From: Rhizobiales bacterium 63-22
Lineage (GTDB): Bacteria; Pseudomonadota; Alphaproteobacteria; Rhizobiales; Rhizobiaceae
Direction: 5' to 3'
DNA: 64,000 bases
NCBI GenBank assembly: GCA_001898995.1
Contig: MKVZ01000003.1
Coordinates: 19,007 to 83,006, forward strand
The notes under the pieces are model-generated. The model did no database searches. It was not told the origin of the DNA and worked only from the letters and a program-made list of their open reading frames with translations. Shown piece after piece: positions 36,316-43,887 of the stretch; within the stretch, counting starts at the first letter, position 1; the number at the start of each line of letters is the position of its first letter. Both the position numbers and the translations under genes were made by a program.

Positions 36316-36905
36316 GGCGCGGCTCCCTTCGCCGCGGAAGCGAGCGGTAGCTCGACGCGGGCGACGGTCTGCGGGTTGAACCAGCCCGATGCGGCGTAAA
36401 GATTGTCCTGCGCCTTGTAGGTGGTGCCGACGATCGCGACTTTCAAAACCTCCGGCAGCGGCTGCGAGGCCGGCAGCACCCATACGGCCGCGATCTTCTC
36501 CGGCATCATCGGTTGCAGATCGGAGAGCAGATCGCGGTCCCGCAGGAGGTAGAATTGCGGCGCGGGAGCACCGGAAACGTTTTCGAGCTTCAGCGTCTCC
36601 CTGTACAGGTTCGAGCTTTCCGCCGTCAGGTTATCGAGCGTCAGGTCGACCGTCAGCGCTTTATCGCCGGCGCGGACTGCCCGCCCGTCCGGCGTTTCGG
36701 CGGCAAGGCGGCCGGAATGGACGGTCACGTCCCACTGGCCGGCGTTGACGGTCGCATCGGCCGCGATCTCCTTCACTTCCGCTGCGGTGCGGGTTTCATA
36801 GATGGAAAGGCCAAGCGACAGCGCGGCGGCGAGAAGCCCGCCAATGCCGGCGATGACGCGCATATGGAACGCCTCGTTTGCCTTCCTTATGATCGACCGC
36901 TTCAT
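36312..36905 (-). CDS. Small membrane-anchored protein of unknown function (first of three)
   Basis: 197 residues: short basic start, a transmembrane helix (VIAGIGGLLAAALSLGLSIY) and a beta-rich domain with KALTVDLTLDNLTAESSNLY, which is the same kind of conserved strand pair as in the second gene. Start at 36905 is chosen over an upstream in-frame ATG at 36974 because AGGG precedes it. First gene of the overlapping three-gene unit; 139 bp after the phosphoesterase gene. Confidence 0.75.
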   Translation of the reverse strand: MKRSIIRKANEAFHMRVIAGIGGLLAAALSLGLSIYETRTAAEVKEIAADATVNAGQWDVTVHSGRLAAETPDGRAVRAGDKALTVDLTLDNLTAESSNLYRETLKLENVSGAPAPQFYLLRDRDLLSDLQPMMPEKIAAVWVLPASQPLPEVLKVAIVGTTYKAQDNLYAASGWFNPQTVARVELPLASAAKGAAP

Positions 36906-37044
36906 GGCCCTGCTTGTTCGTCCAAGGTTGCCACTCACCATTCTGCCCGCCGAAAGGCGGATGATGACGATCAATCTGGCTCACATAACGCGCCACGGCA
37001 AGACAGGGGGTTCATAAAGTTCGGGCGGCAGTCCGGTGATACCC

Positions 37045-37845
37045 TCACGGGCCTTCGCAGATTTCGGCCCTTGCCGTGGGGACCTGCCCCGCCTCGGCCT
37101 CGTAGATGCGCAGGCCCTGTTCGTCGAGCCGGATGATGCGGTAGCAGGGATTGCCTCCCGTCCATAGCGGCGCGCGCGCATCGGTATCGGTGATGAAGCG
37201 GTGCGCATTGGCCTGACCGGAACTGTAGGCGATGCCCTCATCGGTCACGCCCGTCATCGGCACATGGATATGGCCGAAGACGACATGGCGCACCCCGGGC
37301 CGGTGGGCCGCGAGACGCCGCATCAGCGCGCCGCCGTCATGCAGCCCGATCTTCACGAAATGCGCGAGGCCCACATCCACCGGCGGATGATGGATGAAGA
37401 CGGTGACGGGCTTGTCGCCCGCACGGCCGAGCGCCTCTTCCAGCCATTCCATGCGATCCGCGCCATAGATGCCGCCGATCACCCCCGCCTCGTGGCTGTC
37501 GAGGAACAAGAGCCGGCCATGCGGCGTATCCATGAAGGACTGGACATAGCCGTTGGCGTCGCGCGGATGGTCGGGAAAGGCCTCGGCGAAGGCCGGGCGG
37601 CGGTCGTGATTGCCGAGAAGCAGCCGCACCGGAAACGGCGCCGGCGCCAGTATGTCGCGCAGCAGCGCATAGGCCGCCGGTTCGCCGTCGTTGCACAGGT
37701 CGCCCGTCAGCACGAGCAGGTCGGCGTCGGCATGATGCGCCAGCACATGGCCGACCGCCGCGCGCAACTGCGCTTCCGGGTCCACCCCGTTCACCGTCAT
37801 CCCCGAAGGCACCAGATGGGTGTCGGTGATCTGGACGATCTTCAT
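37045..37845 (-). CDS. Metallophosphoesterase, GpdQ/CpdA-like
   Basis: 266 residues with the full class-III phosphodiesterase metal set: DTHLV (D-x-H, residue about 7), LTGDLCNDGE, LLGNHDRRP, and the distal FIHHPPVDVG and VFGHIHVPM. Members hydrolyse glycerophosphodiesters or cyclic AMP. Start at 37845 has GGAG upstream. It is the last gene after an Ugp-like importer and the operon carries a Pho box, so hydrolysis of imported glycerophosphodiesters is the most likely job (inference). Cytosolic, no signal peptide. Confidence 0.88.
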   Translation of the reverse strand: MKIVQITDTHLVPSGMTVNGVDPEAQLRAAVGHVLAHHADADLLVLTGDLCNDGEPAAYALLRDILAPAPFPVRLLLGNHDRRPAFAEAFPDHPRDANGYVQSFMDTPHGRLLFLDSHEAGVIGGIYGADRMEWLEEALGRAGDKPVTVFIHHPPVDVGLAHFVKIGLHDGGALMRRLAAHRPGVRHVVFGHIHVPMTGVTDEGIAYSSGQANAHRFITDTDARAPLWTGGNPCYRIIRLDEQGLRIYEAEAGQVPTARAEICEGP

Positions 37846-37908
37846 TCCATTCTCCGGATTCTCATTGTTGGACAGCACGGCGCGGGGCACATGGCCCCGC
37901 GCTCTATC

Positions 37909-37970
37909 TATTTGTTTTTACACGCATTATCCTATGCAAAACCGCTTTGCGCTTTCGCTGGCAAAGCTCC
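37909..37970. repeat. Dispersed palindromic intergenic repeat (copy 1)
   Basis: Contains GCAAAACCGCTTTGCGCTTT followed by CGCTGGCAAAG, the reverse complement of the core (CCAGC-A-AAAGTGCG-A-GCGGTTTTGC) shared with copies at 54022-54171 and 61403-61456. It lies between the phosphoesterase and binding-protein genes. Confidence 0.6.
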
Positions 37971-37977
37971 ACGCCCT

Positions 37978-39270
37978 TTATTTCATGAGGCTGTTGGTGG
38001 CATCCACGATCTGCTTCAGCCCGTCTTCCGGCGTCACCTCGCCACGCATCACCGCGCCGATGATATCGCGCTGGGTCCGCCAGATACGCACCGAATCCCC
38101 GCCCGGATAACCGGCCCAGGGCAGCGACCTGTCGGCCTGAAGCGAGGCGGTCTTCACGTTCGGATGCTCGGCATAATAGGGCGCGAGATAATCCGGGCCG
38201 GTGGCGAGCTTGTTGGTCGGCAGATAGCCGGTGATGCGCACGATGATGTTCTGCGCCTGCGGACCGGTGATCCATTTGAGATATTTCCACGCCGCCTGCT
38301 GCTTCACCGGGTCCTGCGTCAGGATCACGGCCGAATTGCCGCCGGTCGGCACGCCGCCCTTCTCCTTGTTGTCGAGCGGGAAGGTCGCGGTGGTCAGGCG
38401 GAAGCGGTTGCCCACCAGCCCCTCGATGGTCTGCACATGGGCGGGCGTGGAGAAGATGAAGCCCGTCAGCCCCGCGCCGAACTGCTGGCGCGACTGGTCC
38501 CAATCGAGCAGGTTCTGTCCGCCCTCGGTCACGAACTGGCGGCACATCTTCAGCGCATTGAGGCCGATTTCGTTGTCGAAGGCGACCTTCTTGGTCTTTT
38601 CGTCCACCAGCGTGCCGCCCTGCTCGAAGATCAGCGATTGCCACAGCCAGTCGTCCGGCCAGCCGTTGATATCGTAGCCCATGCCGGCGATCTTGGGATC
38701 GAGCGCATGGATCTTCTTCGCCAGTTCGATCAGTTCCGGGAAGGTGGTCGGCATGTGATCCGGATCGCCTCCGGCCTTCTTCACCAGATCGGCGTTGACG
38801 AACATGATCGGCGAGGAGGCGTTGACCGGCAGGCCGTACTGCTTGCCGTCCACCTGTCCGAGCGCCGCCATCTTGGGGCTGAAATTCTTGTCGAGAAAGG
38901 CCTGCCCGCCCTCGGCGGCGATGAACGGGCCGAGATCGGCGATCTGCTTGCGGGGCGCGAGCGTATGCACCAGTTCGGCGGTCAGATTGTAACCGGAGAA
39001 ATAGACGTCGGGCAGCTTGTTGGTCACGGCGGCGCGCAGCACCTGCTGCTGGCCCTCGTTATAGCCGACCGCGGGCGCGAGGAAGTTGATCTTGATGCCC
39101 GGGTTGTCCTTCATGAACTGGTCGGCCAGCGGCTGGTGGAACTTGGTGAAACCCGGCAGGTTGTAGAGTACCTGCAGCGTCACCTGTCCATCGGCGGCGA
39201 AGGACGGAAGGGCGGGCATGGCAAGCGCGAACGCCAGCGCGCTGACGGCGGAACGTCGGGTGAAAAGCAT
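37978..39270 (-). CDS. ABC substrate-binding protein, family 1 (UgpB-like)
   Basis: 430 residues; twin-arginine-like signal (FTRRSAVSALAFALAMPALP, cleavage near SFAADG) and a family-1 solute-binding fold (FHQPLADQFMKDNPGIKINF; typical hinge APYYAEHPNV and C-terminal DGLKQIVDATNSLMK). Start at 39270 has CGGAG upstream. Unlike most ugp operons the binding protein is encoded fourth, after the ATPase and both permeases. Substrate inferred as a glycerophosphodiester or glycerol-3-phosphate from the Pho box and the linked phosphodiesterase; a plain sugar cannot be excluded. Confidence 0.88.
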   Translation of the reverse strand: MLFTRRSAVSALAFALAMPALPSFAADGQVTLQVLYNLPGFTKFHQPLADQFMKDNPGIKINFLAPAVGYNEGQQQVLRAAVTNKLPDVYFSGYNLTAELVHTLAPRKQIADLGPFIAAEGGQAFLDKNFSPKMAALGQVDGKQYGLPVNASSPIMFVNADLVKKAGGDPDHMPTTFPELIELAKKIHALDPKIAGMGYDINGWPDDWLWQSLIFEQGGTLVDEKTKKVAFDNEIGLNALKMCRQFVTEGGQNLLDWDQSRQQFGAGLTGFIFSTPAHVQTIEGLVGNRFRLTTATFPLDNKEKGGVPTGGNSAVILTQDPVKQQAAWKYLKWITGPQAQNIIVRITGYLPTNKLATGPDYLAPYYAEHPNVKTASLQADRSLPWAGYPGGDSVRIWRTQRDIIGAVMRGEVTPEDGLKQIVDATNSLMK

Positions 39271-39354
39271 GAGTGGTCTCCGGTGAGTGACAGTAAAGGT
39301 TTCAGACCGTCGTGCGCCTTATCAGGCGCATTGTGACGATCTGTCTTTTCGTTT

Positions 39355-39403
39355 GAGCATCGGATGATCCGAAAACCGGTTCCCACTTTTCGGTCCGATG
39401 CTC
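39355..39403. repeat. Dispersed palindromic intergenic repeat (copy 2, divergent)
   Basis: GAGCATCGGATGATCCGAAA opens and TTTCGGTCCGATGCTC closes a 49-bp palindrome around ACCGGTTCCCACT. It lies between permease and binding-protein genes of one operon, where it could set their relative expression. Confidence 0.6.
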
Positions 39404-39412
39404 CAGACGGGG

Positions 39413-40234
39413 TCACTTGACCCCGGTCATGGTGATGCCCGCGATGAACTGCTTGCGCGCCAGAAGGAAGCACAGCACCATCGGGGCGGTGATCAGCGTG
39501 GCGCCCGCCATCAGCGCGCCGTAATTGGCGCCCGTCTCGGCGTCCGAGAAGAACAGCATGCCGAGCGGCGGCGGCGCGAGCGCGGTGTCGGAAACGACGA
39601 CCATCGGCCAGTAGAGGTCGTTCCAGTGCGCCACCACCGAGAACACCGCGAAGGCGGCGAGCGACGGCAGCGAGCCGCGCAGCACCAGCCCCCAGCAGAT
39701 TTCCCATTCGGAAAAGCCGTCGAGCCGGGCCGCCTCGATGATCTCGTCGGGATAGGTCTTGAAGGACTGGCGGAACAGGAAGATGGCGAAGACCGACAGG
39801 AAGAACGGCACCATCATGGCGAAATAGGTGTTGAGCAGATCCGTCTTGGCGAGACCGACGAAGAGCGGCAGCGCCAGCGCCTGAATGGGCACGCAGAGCG
39901 CGGCGATCACCAGCGTCAGGAACAGTTTTGCGCCCGGAAACCTCAGCTTGGCCAGCGCATAGGCCGCAGGCACGGAGGTCAGCACCTGCACGATCAGGAT
40001 GCCTGCGCAGACGATGACGCCGTTCAGCATGAAACGCGCCATCGGCACTTCGCTTGCCGCGAGGCCGTAATTGCCGGCGGCATCGAAATGCTTCGGGATC
40101 GGCCACAGCGAGATGTCGAAGATTTCGGCCGGAGAGCGGATCGAGGTCAGTACCATCCAGTAGAAGGGCAAGAGCATCACGGCCGCGCCGAGCGCCAGGA
40201 CCAGATGCGGGATATAGCGGGAAAGCCGTGTCAT
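39413..40234 (-). CDS. ABC importer permease 2 (UgpE-like, MalG type)
   Basis: 273 residues, six helices; the EAA loop is IIEAARLDGFSEWEICWGLV (about residues 157-176). It starts at 40234, sharing one base with the stop of permease 1 (TGATG). Partner of permease 1 in the carbohydrate-type (CUT1) importer. Confidence 0.9.
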   Translation of the reverse strand: MTRLSRYIPHLVLALGAAVMLLPFYWMVLTSIRSPAEIFDISLWPIPKHFDAAGNYGLAASEVPMARFMLNGVIVCAGILIVQVLTSVPAAYALAKLRFPGAKLFLTLVIAALCVPIQALALPLFVGLAKTDLLNTYFAMMVPFFLSVFAIFLFRQSFKTYPDEIIEAARLDGFSEWEICWGLVLRGSLPSLAAFAVFSVVAHWNDLYWPMVVVSDTALAPPPLGMLFFSDAETGANYGALMAGATLITAPMVLCFLLARKQFIAGITMTGVK

Positions 40235-41166
40235 CAGTAATGCACCTTGCGGTCCATGCGCAGCGTCTGGCCGATGGAAAGCACCAGCACGAAGACGAGG
40301 AAGAGCAGCGTCAGCGCGGCGGCATAGCCGGTGTTGGAATATTCGAACCCTTCGAGATAGAGATCGAAGAGCAGCGTTTCGGAGCCGAAGCGGCCCTTGG
40401 TCAGCACCGCGACCGTCTCGAAGACCTTGAAGGCGGAGATGGAGGTGGTGACGACCACGAACATGGTGGTCGGCCCCAGCATCGGCCATGTGACGGTGAG
40501 GAAGCGGTCGATCGGGTTCTTCGCCCCGTCGAGCCTTGCGGCCTCGTGCAGGTCCTGCGGGATCGCCGTCAGCCCGGCGAGGAACAGCACCATGTTGAAG
40601 CCGACGATCTGCCAGATGCCGATCACCGCCATGGTGGGGATGAGCAGCACCGGATCGGACAGGAAGGCCACCGGCTCGAAGCCCAGCCAGCGGATGAAGG
40701 CGTTGACCGGGCCGAGCGAGGGATGCAGCAGGAACTGCCACACCGTCGCCATGGCCACCAGCGTGGCGGTGACGGGCAGGAAATAGGCCACTTCCCACAG
40801 GCCGCGCGTGCGTTTGCGCCCATGCACCAGAAGCGCCACGCCGAGCGCGAGGAAGACGCCGAAGGGGATGACGATCACCGCGTAGAGAAGCGTGTTGCCG
40901 AGCGCGCGCAGGAACACCGGATCGTGGAAGGCCTTCACGAAATTCGCCGCCCCGATGAAATTCCAGTCCAGCGCGCCGAGCGTGTAATCCGTCACCGAGA
41001 AGAAGGCGAGAAAGACCATCGGCAGGATATAGGTGACGAGCATGAGCAGCACCGCGGGCGCCACGAACAGCAGCGCCAGCCACAGGCGGCGTCGTTCGCT
41101 CCTGTTGCGCGGCAGGGCGATCGCGGCGGAAGCCGCCGGCGCGGCAGCGAAGCCGGCCGCGCTCAT
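40234..41166 (-). CDS. ABC importer permease 1 (UgpA-like, MalF type)
   Basis: 310 residues with six helices starting LWLALLFVAPAVLLMLVTYI; the EAA loop is LHEAARLDGAKNPIDRFLTV. An N-terminal Ala-rich cytoplasmic lead of about 25 residues precedes helix 1. Overlaps the ATPase gene by ATGA. Confidence 0.9.
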   Translation of the reverse strand: MSAAGFAAAPAASAAIALPRNRSERRRLWLALLFVAPAVLLMLVTYILPMVFLAFFSVTDYTLGALDWNFIGAANFVKAFHDPVFLRALGNTLLYAVIVIPFGVFLALGVALLVHGRKRTRGLWEVAYFLPVTATLVAMATVWQFLLHPSLGPVNAFIRWLGFEPVAFLSDPVLLIPTMAVIGIWQIVGFNMVLFLAGLTAIPQDLHEAARLDGAKNPIDRFLTVTWPMLGPTTMFVVVTTSISAFKVFETVAVLTKGRFGSETLLFDLYLEGFEYSNTGYAAALTLLFLVFVLVLSIGQTLRMDRKVHY

Positions 41167-42320
41167 GCGGGCACCTTTTCGAGCGCGTTGCAGGCGATGC
41201 GCCGGCCCGCGCCATCGAAGAGATGGGCGCGGTTGGCACGGAAAGCGACGCGCACCAGCCCGTCGGCCCCTGCTTCCGCCGGTGCGTCCGCGCCCTGGCG
41301 CAGCGTCAGCCGCAAGCCGTCGTCCGCGTCGAGCGCCAGCGTGAGATAGCGGTCCGCGCCGTGCAGTTCGCTGCGCAGGATGCGGGCGCGCATGCCCGTC
41401 CGCGCCAGCGCGAGGTCTTCGGCGCGCAGGCCCAGTGTTGCAGGCCCCGCCGTCTGCGGCGAGGCGGCAAGGCCGATCTCCGCGCCAAAGGCGGAAAGAC
41501 GGCCGGAAGAGGCGATCTCCACCGGCAGGAGATTGATCGTCGGCGTGCCGATAAAGCGCGCCACGGCCAGCGTCGCCGGGCGTTCGTAAAGCTCCGCCGG
41601 GGTGCCGAGCTGCTCGATCCTGCCGCCGACCATCAGCGCGATGCGGTCGGACATGGTCATCGCCTCGATCTGGTCGTGGGTGACATAGACGAAGGTCGCG
41701 CCGAGACGCCAGTGCAGCGCCGCCAGTTCGTCGCGCATATGGGCGCGCAGCTTGGCGTCGAGATTGGACAGGGGCTCGTCCATGAGGAAGGCGGCGGGGT
41801 CGCGCACGAGGGCGCGCGCCAGCGCCACACGCTGGCGCTGGCCGCCCGAAAGCTGCGCCGGGCGGCGGTCGAGCAGCGCGCCGATCTGCAAGGTCTGCGC
41901 GGCCTGTTCGACGGCCTCGTCGATCCCGGCCAGCGTCGCGCGGTCCGCCATCAGCCGGCCCATGAGCGGCAATCGCGCCCGCATGGGCAGGCGGCGCATA
42001 CGCAGCGGCGTGGCGATGTTCTGGCGCACGGTCATATGCGGATAGAGCGCATAGGACTGGAACACCATGGCGAGGTTGCGGTCGGCGGGATCGACGCCCG
42101 TCACGTCCTGCCCGCCGATGGAGACGGAACCGCGATCCGGCGTTTCGAGACCGGCGATGATGCGCAGCAGCGTGGACTTGCCGCAGCCCGACATGCCGAC
42201 CAGCGACAGGAACTCGCCCGGACGAACGGCAAGGTCGATGCCCTTGAGCACCTCCTCCCCGCCGAAGCCCTTGCCGACCCCGGCCAGTTCGAGTGCCATT
42301 TCGCTTGATCGCGGCGTCAT
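41163..42320 (-). CDS. ABC importer ATPase (UgpC/MalK type)
   Basis: 385 residues: Walker A GMSGCGKST, Q-loop VFQSYALYP, signature [15 protein letters not shown], Walker B AFLMDEPLSNLD, H-loop VTHDQIEAM and a C-terminal regulatory/TOBE domain from about residue 250. An insertion of about 20 residues lies between the Q-loop and the signature (PMRARLPLMGRLMADRATLA). Start at 42320 has AGGAG upstream. First gene of the operon, 42 bp after a Pho box. Confidence 0.92.
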   Translation of the reverse strand: MTPRSSEMALELAGVGKGFGGEEVLKGIDLAVRPGEFLSLVGMSGCGKSTLLRIIAGLETPDRGSVSIGGQDVTGVDPADRNLAMVFQSYALYPHMTVRQNIATPLRMRRLPMRARLPLMGRLMADRATLAGIDEAVEQAAQTLQIGALLDRRPAQLSGGQRQRVALARALVRDPAAFLMDEPLSNLDAKLRAHMRDELAALHWRLGATFVYVTHDQIEAMTMSDRIALMVGGRIEQLGTPAELYERPATLAVARFIGTPTINLLPVEIASSGRLSAFGAEIGLAASPQTAGPATLGLRAEDLALARTGMRARILRSELHGADRYLTLALDADDGLRLTLRQGADAPAEAGADGLVRVAFRANRAHLFDGAGRRIACNALEKVPA

Positions 42321-42362
42321 CCTGCGCTCCTTTCGATTTCGGAGCGAAGTCTCTTCATGGCC

Positions 42363-42381
42363 GGCAACAGTTTCATGACAG
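42363..42381 (-). promoter_or_regulatory. Pho box before the Ugp-like operon
   Basis: On the minus strand CTGTCATGAAACTGTTGCC: a perfect first half site and a good second half 11 bp on, pointing at the ATPase start 42 bp away. Its first 15 bases are identical to one of the pstS boxes. Confidence 0.7.
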
Positions 42382-42594
42382 CCAGATTAAGAATTGATGA
42401 CGATTTGGAGGGACCGCATCGTTGCCCCCTCCCCGATGCCGAAGCCCGGCAGATCGGGGCGCCTCACACAACAGGACGATAGCAGCAAGGGAGCATCAAT
42501 CCACGCCTTCCGCCGTTGCAGGGACAAGCCATGTCCCCGATATCCGTTTTATTTATAACGAGGTATTTTACCCGCTCCCCATACGGCGGCCCGC

Positions 42595-43098
42595 TCAGCC
42601 CCGCAACTGCGCCAGCACGCCCGCGATGTCTCCCATGCCCCAATGCTCGGCGATCAGCCCGTCGTGAATGCGAAAGATGTCGCAAGACGTGAAACGCAGC
42701 GGCTTTCCGGTGGGCTGGACGCCGAAATAAACGCCGCCATGGGTTCCCGTATAGACGAAGCTGGCGGCGACGCGATCGCCGCTTGCGACCATGGTTTCGA
42801 TGCCGACTTTCAGATCCGGCATACCCGTCAGCCGCGCCTTGAAAAAGGCGACGCTGGCCTGTTTCGGTGTGACATTGGCCGGTGCCGGTGCGGCGGCGCT
42901 GGTCTGATGGTTAATGTAGCGGTCCGAGAACAGCGCGGAGAACGCATCGATATCATGCGCGCTCAACGTCGCTGCGAAACGCTTCGCAATTTCCGGCGGC
43001 GAGGCGGCTGTTTTCGCGAAGGCTGTTCCGGGAAGCCCGCTCGCCAGAACGAGGCCCGTGGCTACAATCTGTCTTCGGGTGGCGACCGGCTTCGTCAT
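42595..43098 (-). CDS. Secreted SnoaL-like/ester-cyclase-fold protein
   Basis: 167 residues; twin-arginine-like signal TRRQIVATGLVLASGLPGTA then FAKTA. The mature part is a SnoaL/NTF2-like domain (AHDIDAFSALFSDRYINHQT, FRIHDGLIAEHWGMGD). In that fold the family covers cyclases, hydrolases and binding proteins of unknown substrate, so no specific activity is claimed. Start at 43098 has AAGGA upstream. No operon partner. Confidence 0.75.
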   Translation of the reverse strand: MTKPVATRRQIVATGLVLASGLPGTAFAKTAASPPEIAKRFAATLSAHDIDAFSALFSDRYINHQTSAAAPAPANVTPKQASVAFFKARLTGMPDLKVGIETMVASGDRVAASFVYTGTHGGVYFGVQPTGKPLRFTSCDIFRIHDGLIAEHWGMGDIAGVLAQLRG

Positions 43099-43185
43099 GA
43101 CGCTTCCTTGCATGTGGGGAGTTTCCGCAGGGCTGCGTTACGTATCGTATATTTTGCGCGCCGGCGCCACGATGCGCCGCCCTCA

Positions 43186-43305
43186 TCACGCAAGCTTGAC
43201 ACAGCCGCTCAATCGAGCCAAGCCGTCCGCGATGAACAGGATGCGTGTCGCGATCCGGCGGGCGAACCACATGTCGTGGGTGACGGTCACCATCGACATC
43301 TCGCT
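43186..43305 (-). pseudogene. Amino-acid ABC transporter ATPase, C-terminal scrap
   Basis: Reverse-strand frame reads SEMSMVTVTHDMWFARRIAT then RILFIADGLARLSGCVKLA and a stop. This is the H-loop region (MVxVTHxMxFARxxAxRxxFxxxG) of GlnQ/HisP-type ATPases. Nothing of the domain before the H-loop remains; it directly abuts the Lrp gene. Confidence 0.65.
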
Positions 43306-43787
43306 TACCGCAGCCTGTTGAGATCGACCGAACGGTTGTCGATGATGGCTTCCATCGAGAAGAAGCCGGTGACCGTCGCCAGATCGAAATTCGTGATCAG
43401 CTTCTGATAAAATGCGTCATATCCCGCCATGCCTCTGGTGACGACCTTGATCAGATAGTCCCAGTCGCCGCCGATACGGTAAAAATCGATGACTTCGGGA
43501 AGCCGGTCGACATGTTCCCGGAAACTGTCGATCCATTCCCTCGAATGGTGCCGGGTTCTGATCATCACGAATACGGTGAGATCGAAGCCCAGCGCACCGA
43601 GGTCGATATCGGCATGGGACCCACGGATCACCCCCATCGAATGAAGCTTCTGAAGCCGCCGCCAGCAGGCGTTCTGGGACAGGCCGACCTTCTCGGCGAG
43701 GTCGCGCTGCGAGATATTCGAATCTTTTTGCAACGCCGTCAAAATCTTCAGATCGAAGGCATCGATTTTTGACGATAGTTCGATCAT
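43305..43787 (-). CDS. Lrp/AsnC-family transcriptional regulator
   Basis: About 160 residues: N-terminal helix-turn-helix (FDLKILTALQKDSNISQRDL, then KVGLSQNACWRRLQKL) and the C-terminal RAM ligand domain (FYRIGGDWDYLIKV, FSMEAIIDNRSV). In-frame ATGs exist at 43796 and 43787; the shorter is given. Divergent from the class-V aminotransferase gene with about 100 bp between, so it likely regulates that gene in response to an amino acid. Confidence 0.9.
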   Translation of the reverse strand: MIELSSKIDAFDLKILTALQKDSNISQRDLAEKVGLSQNACWRRLQKLHSMGVIRGSHADIDLGALGFDLTVFVMIRTRHHSREWIDSFREHVDRLPEVIDFYRIGGDWDYLIKVVTRGMAGYDAFYQKLITNFDLATVTGFFSMEAIIDNRSVDLNRLR

Positions 43788-43887
43788 TTGACACACAGTT
43801 TCGCGATAGCTGTAGAAAATAGGTGAATTTCTCCACGCTGGCGCAGAATATGATTTCTGTCAACATTCCTCAAACCGGAGGTTGAGC

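Noticed and set aside
39284..39300. Single CTGTCAC half site before the UgpB-like gene as a further Pho box
   Set aside because: The possible second half is 12 rather than 11 bp away and poorly matched.
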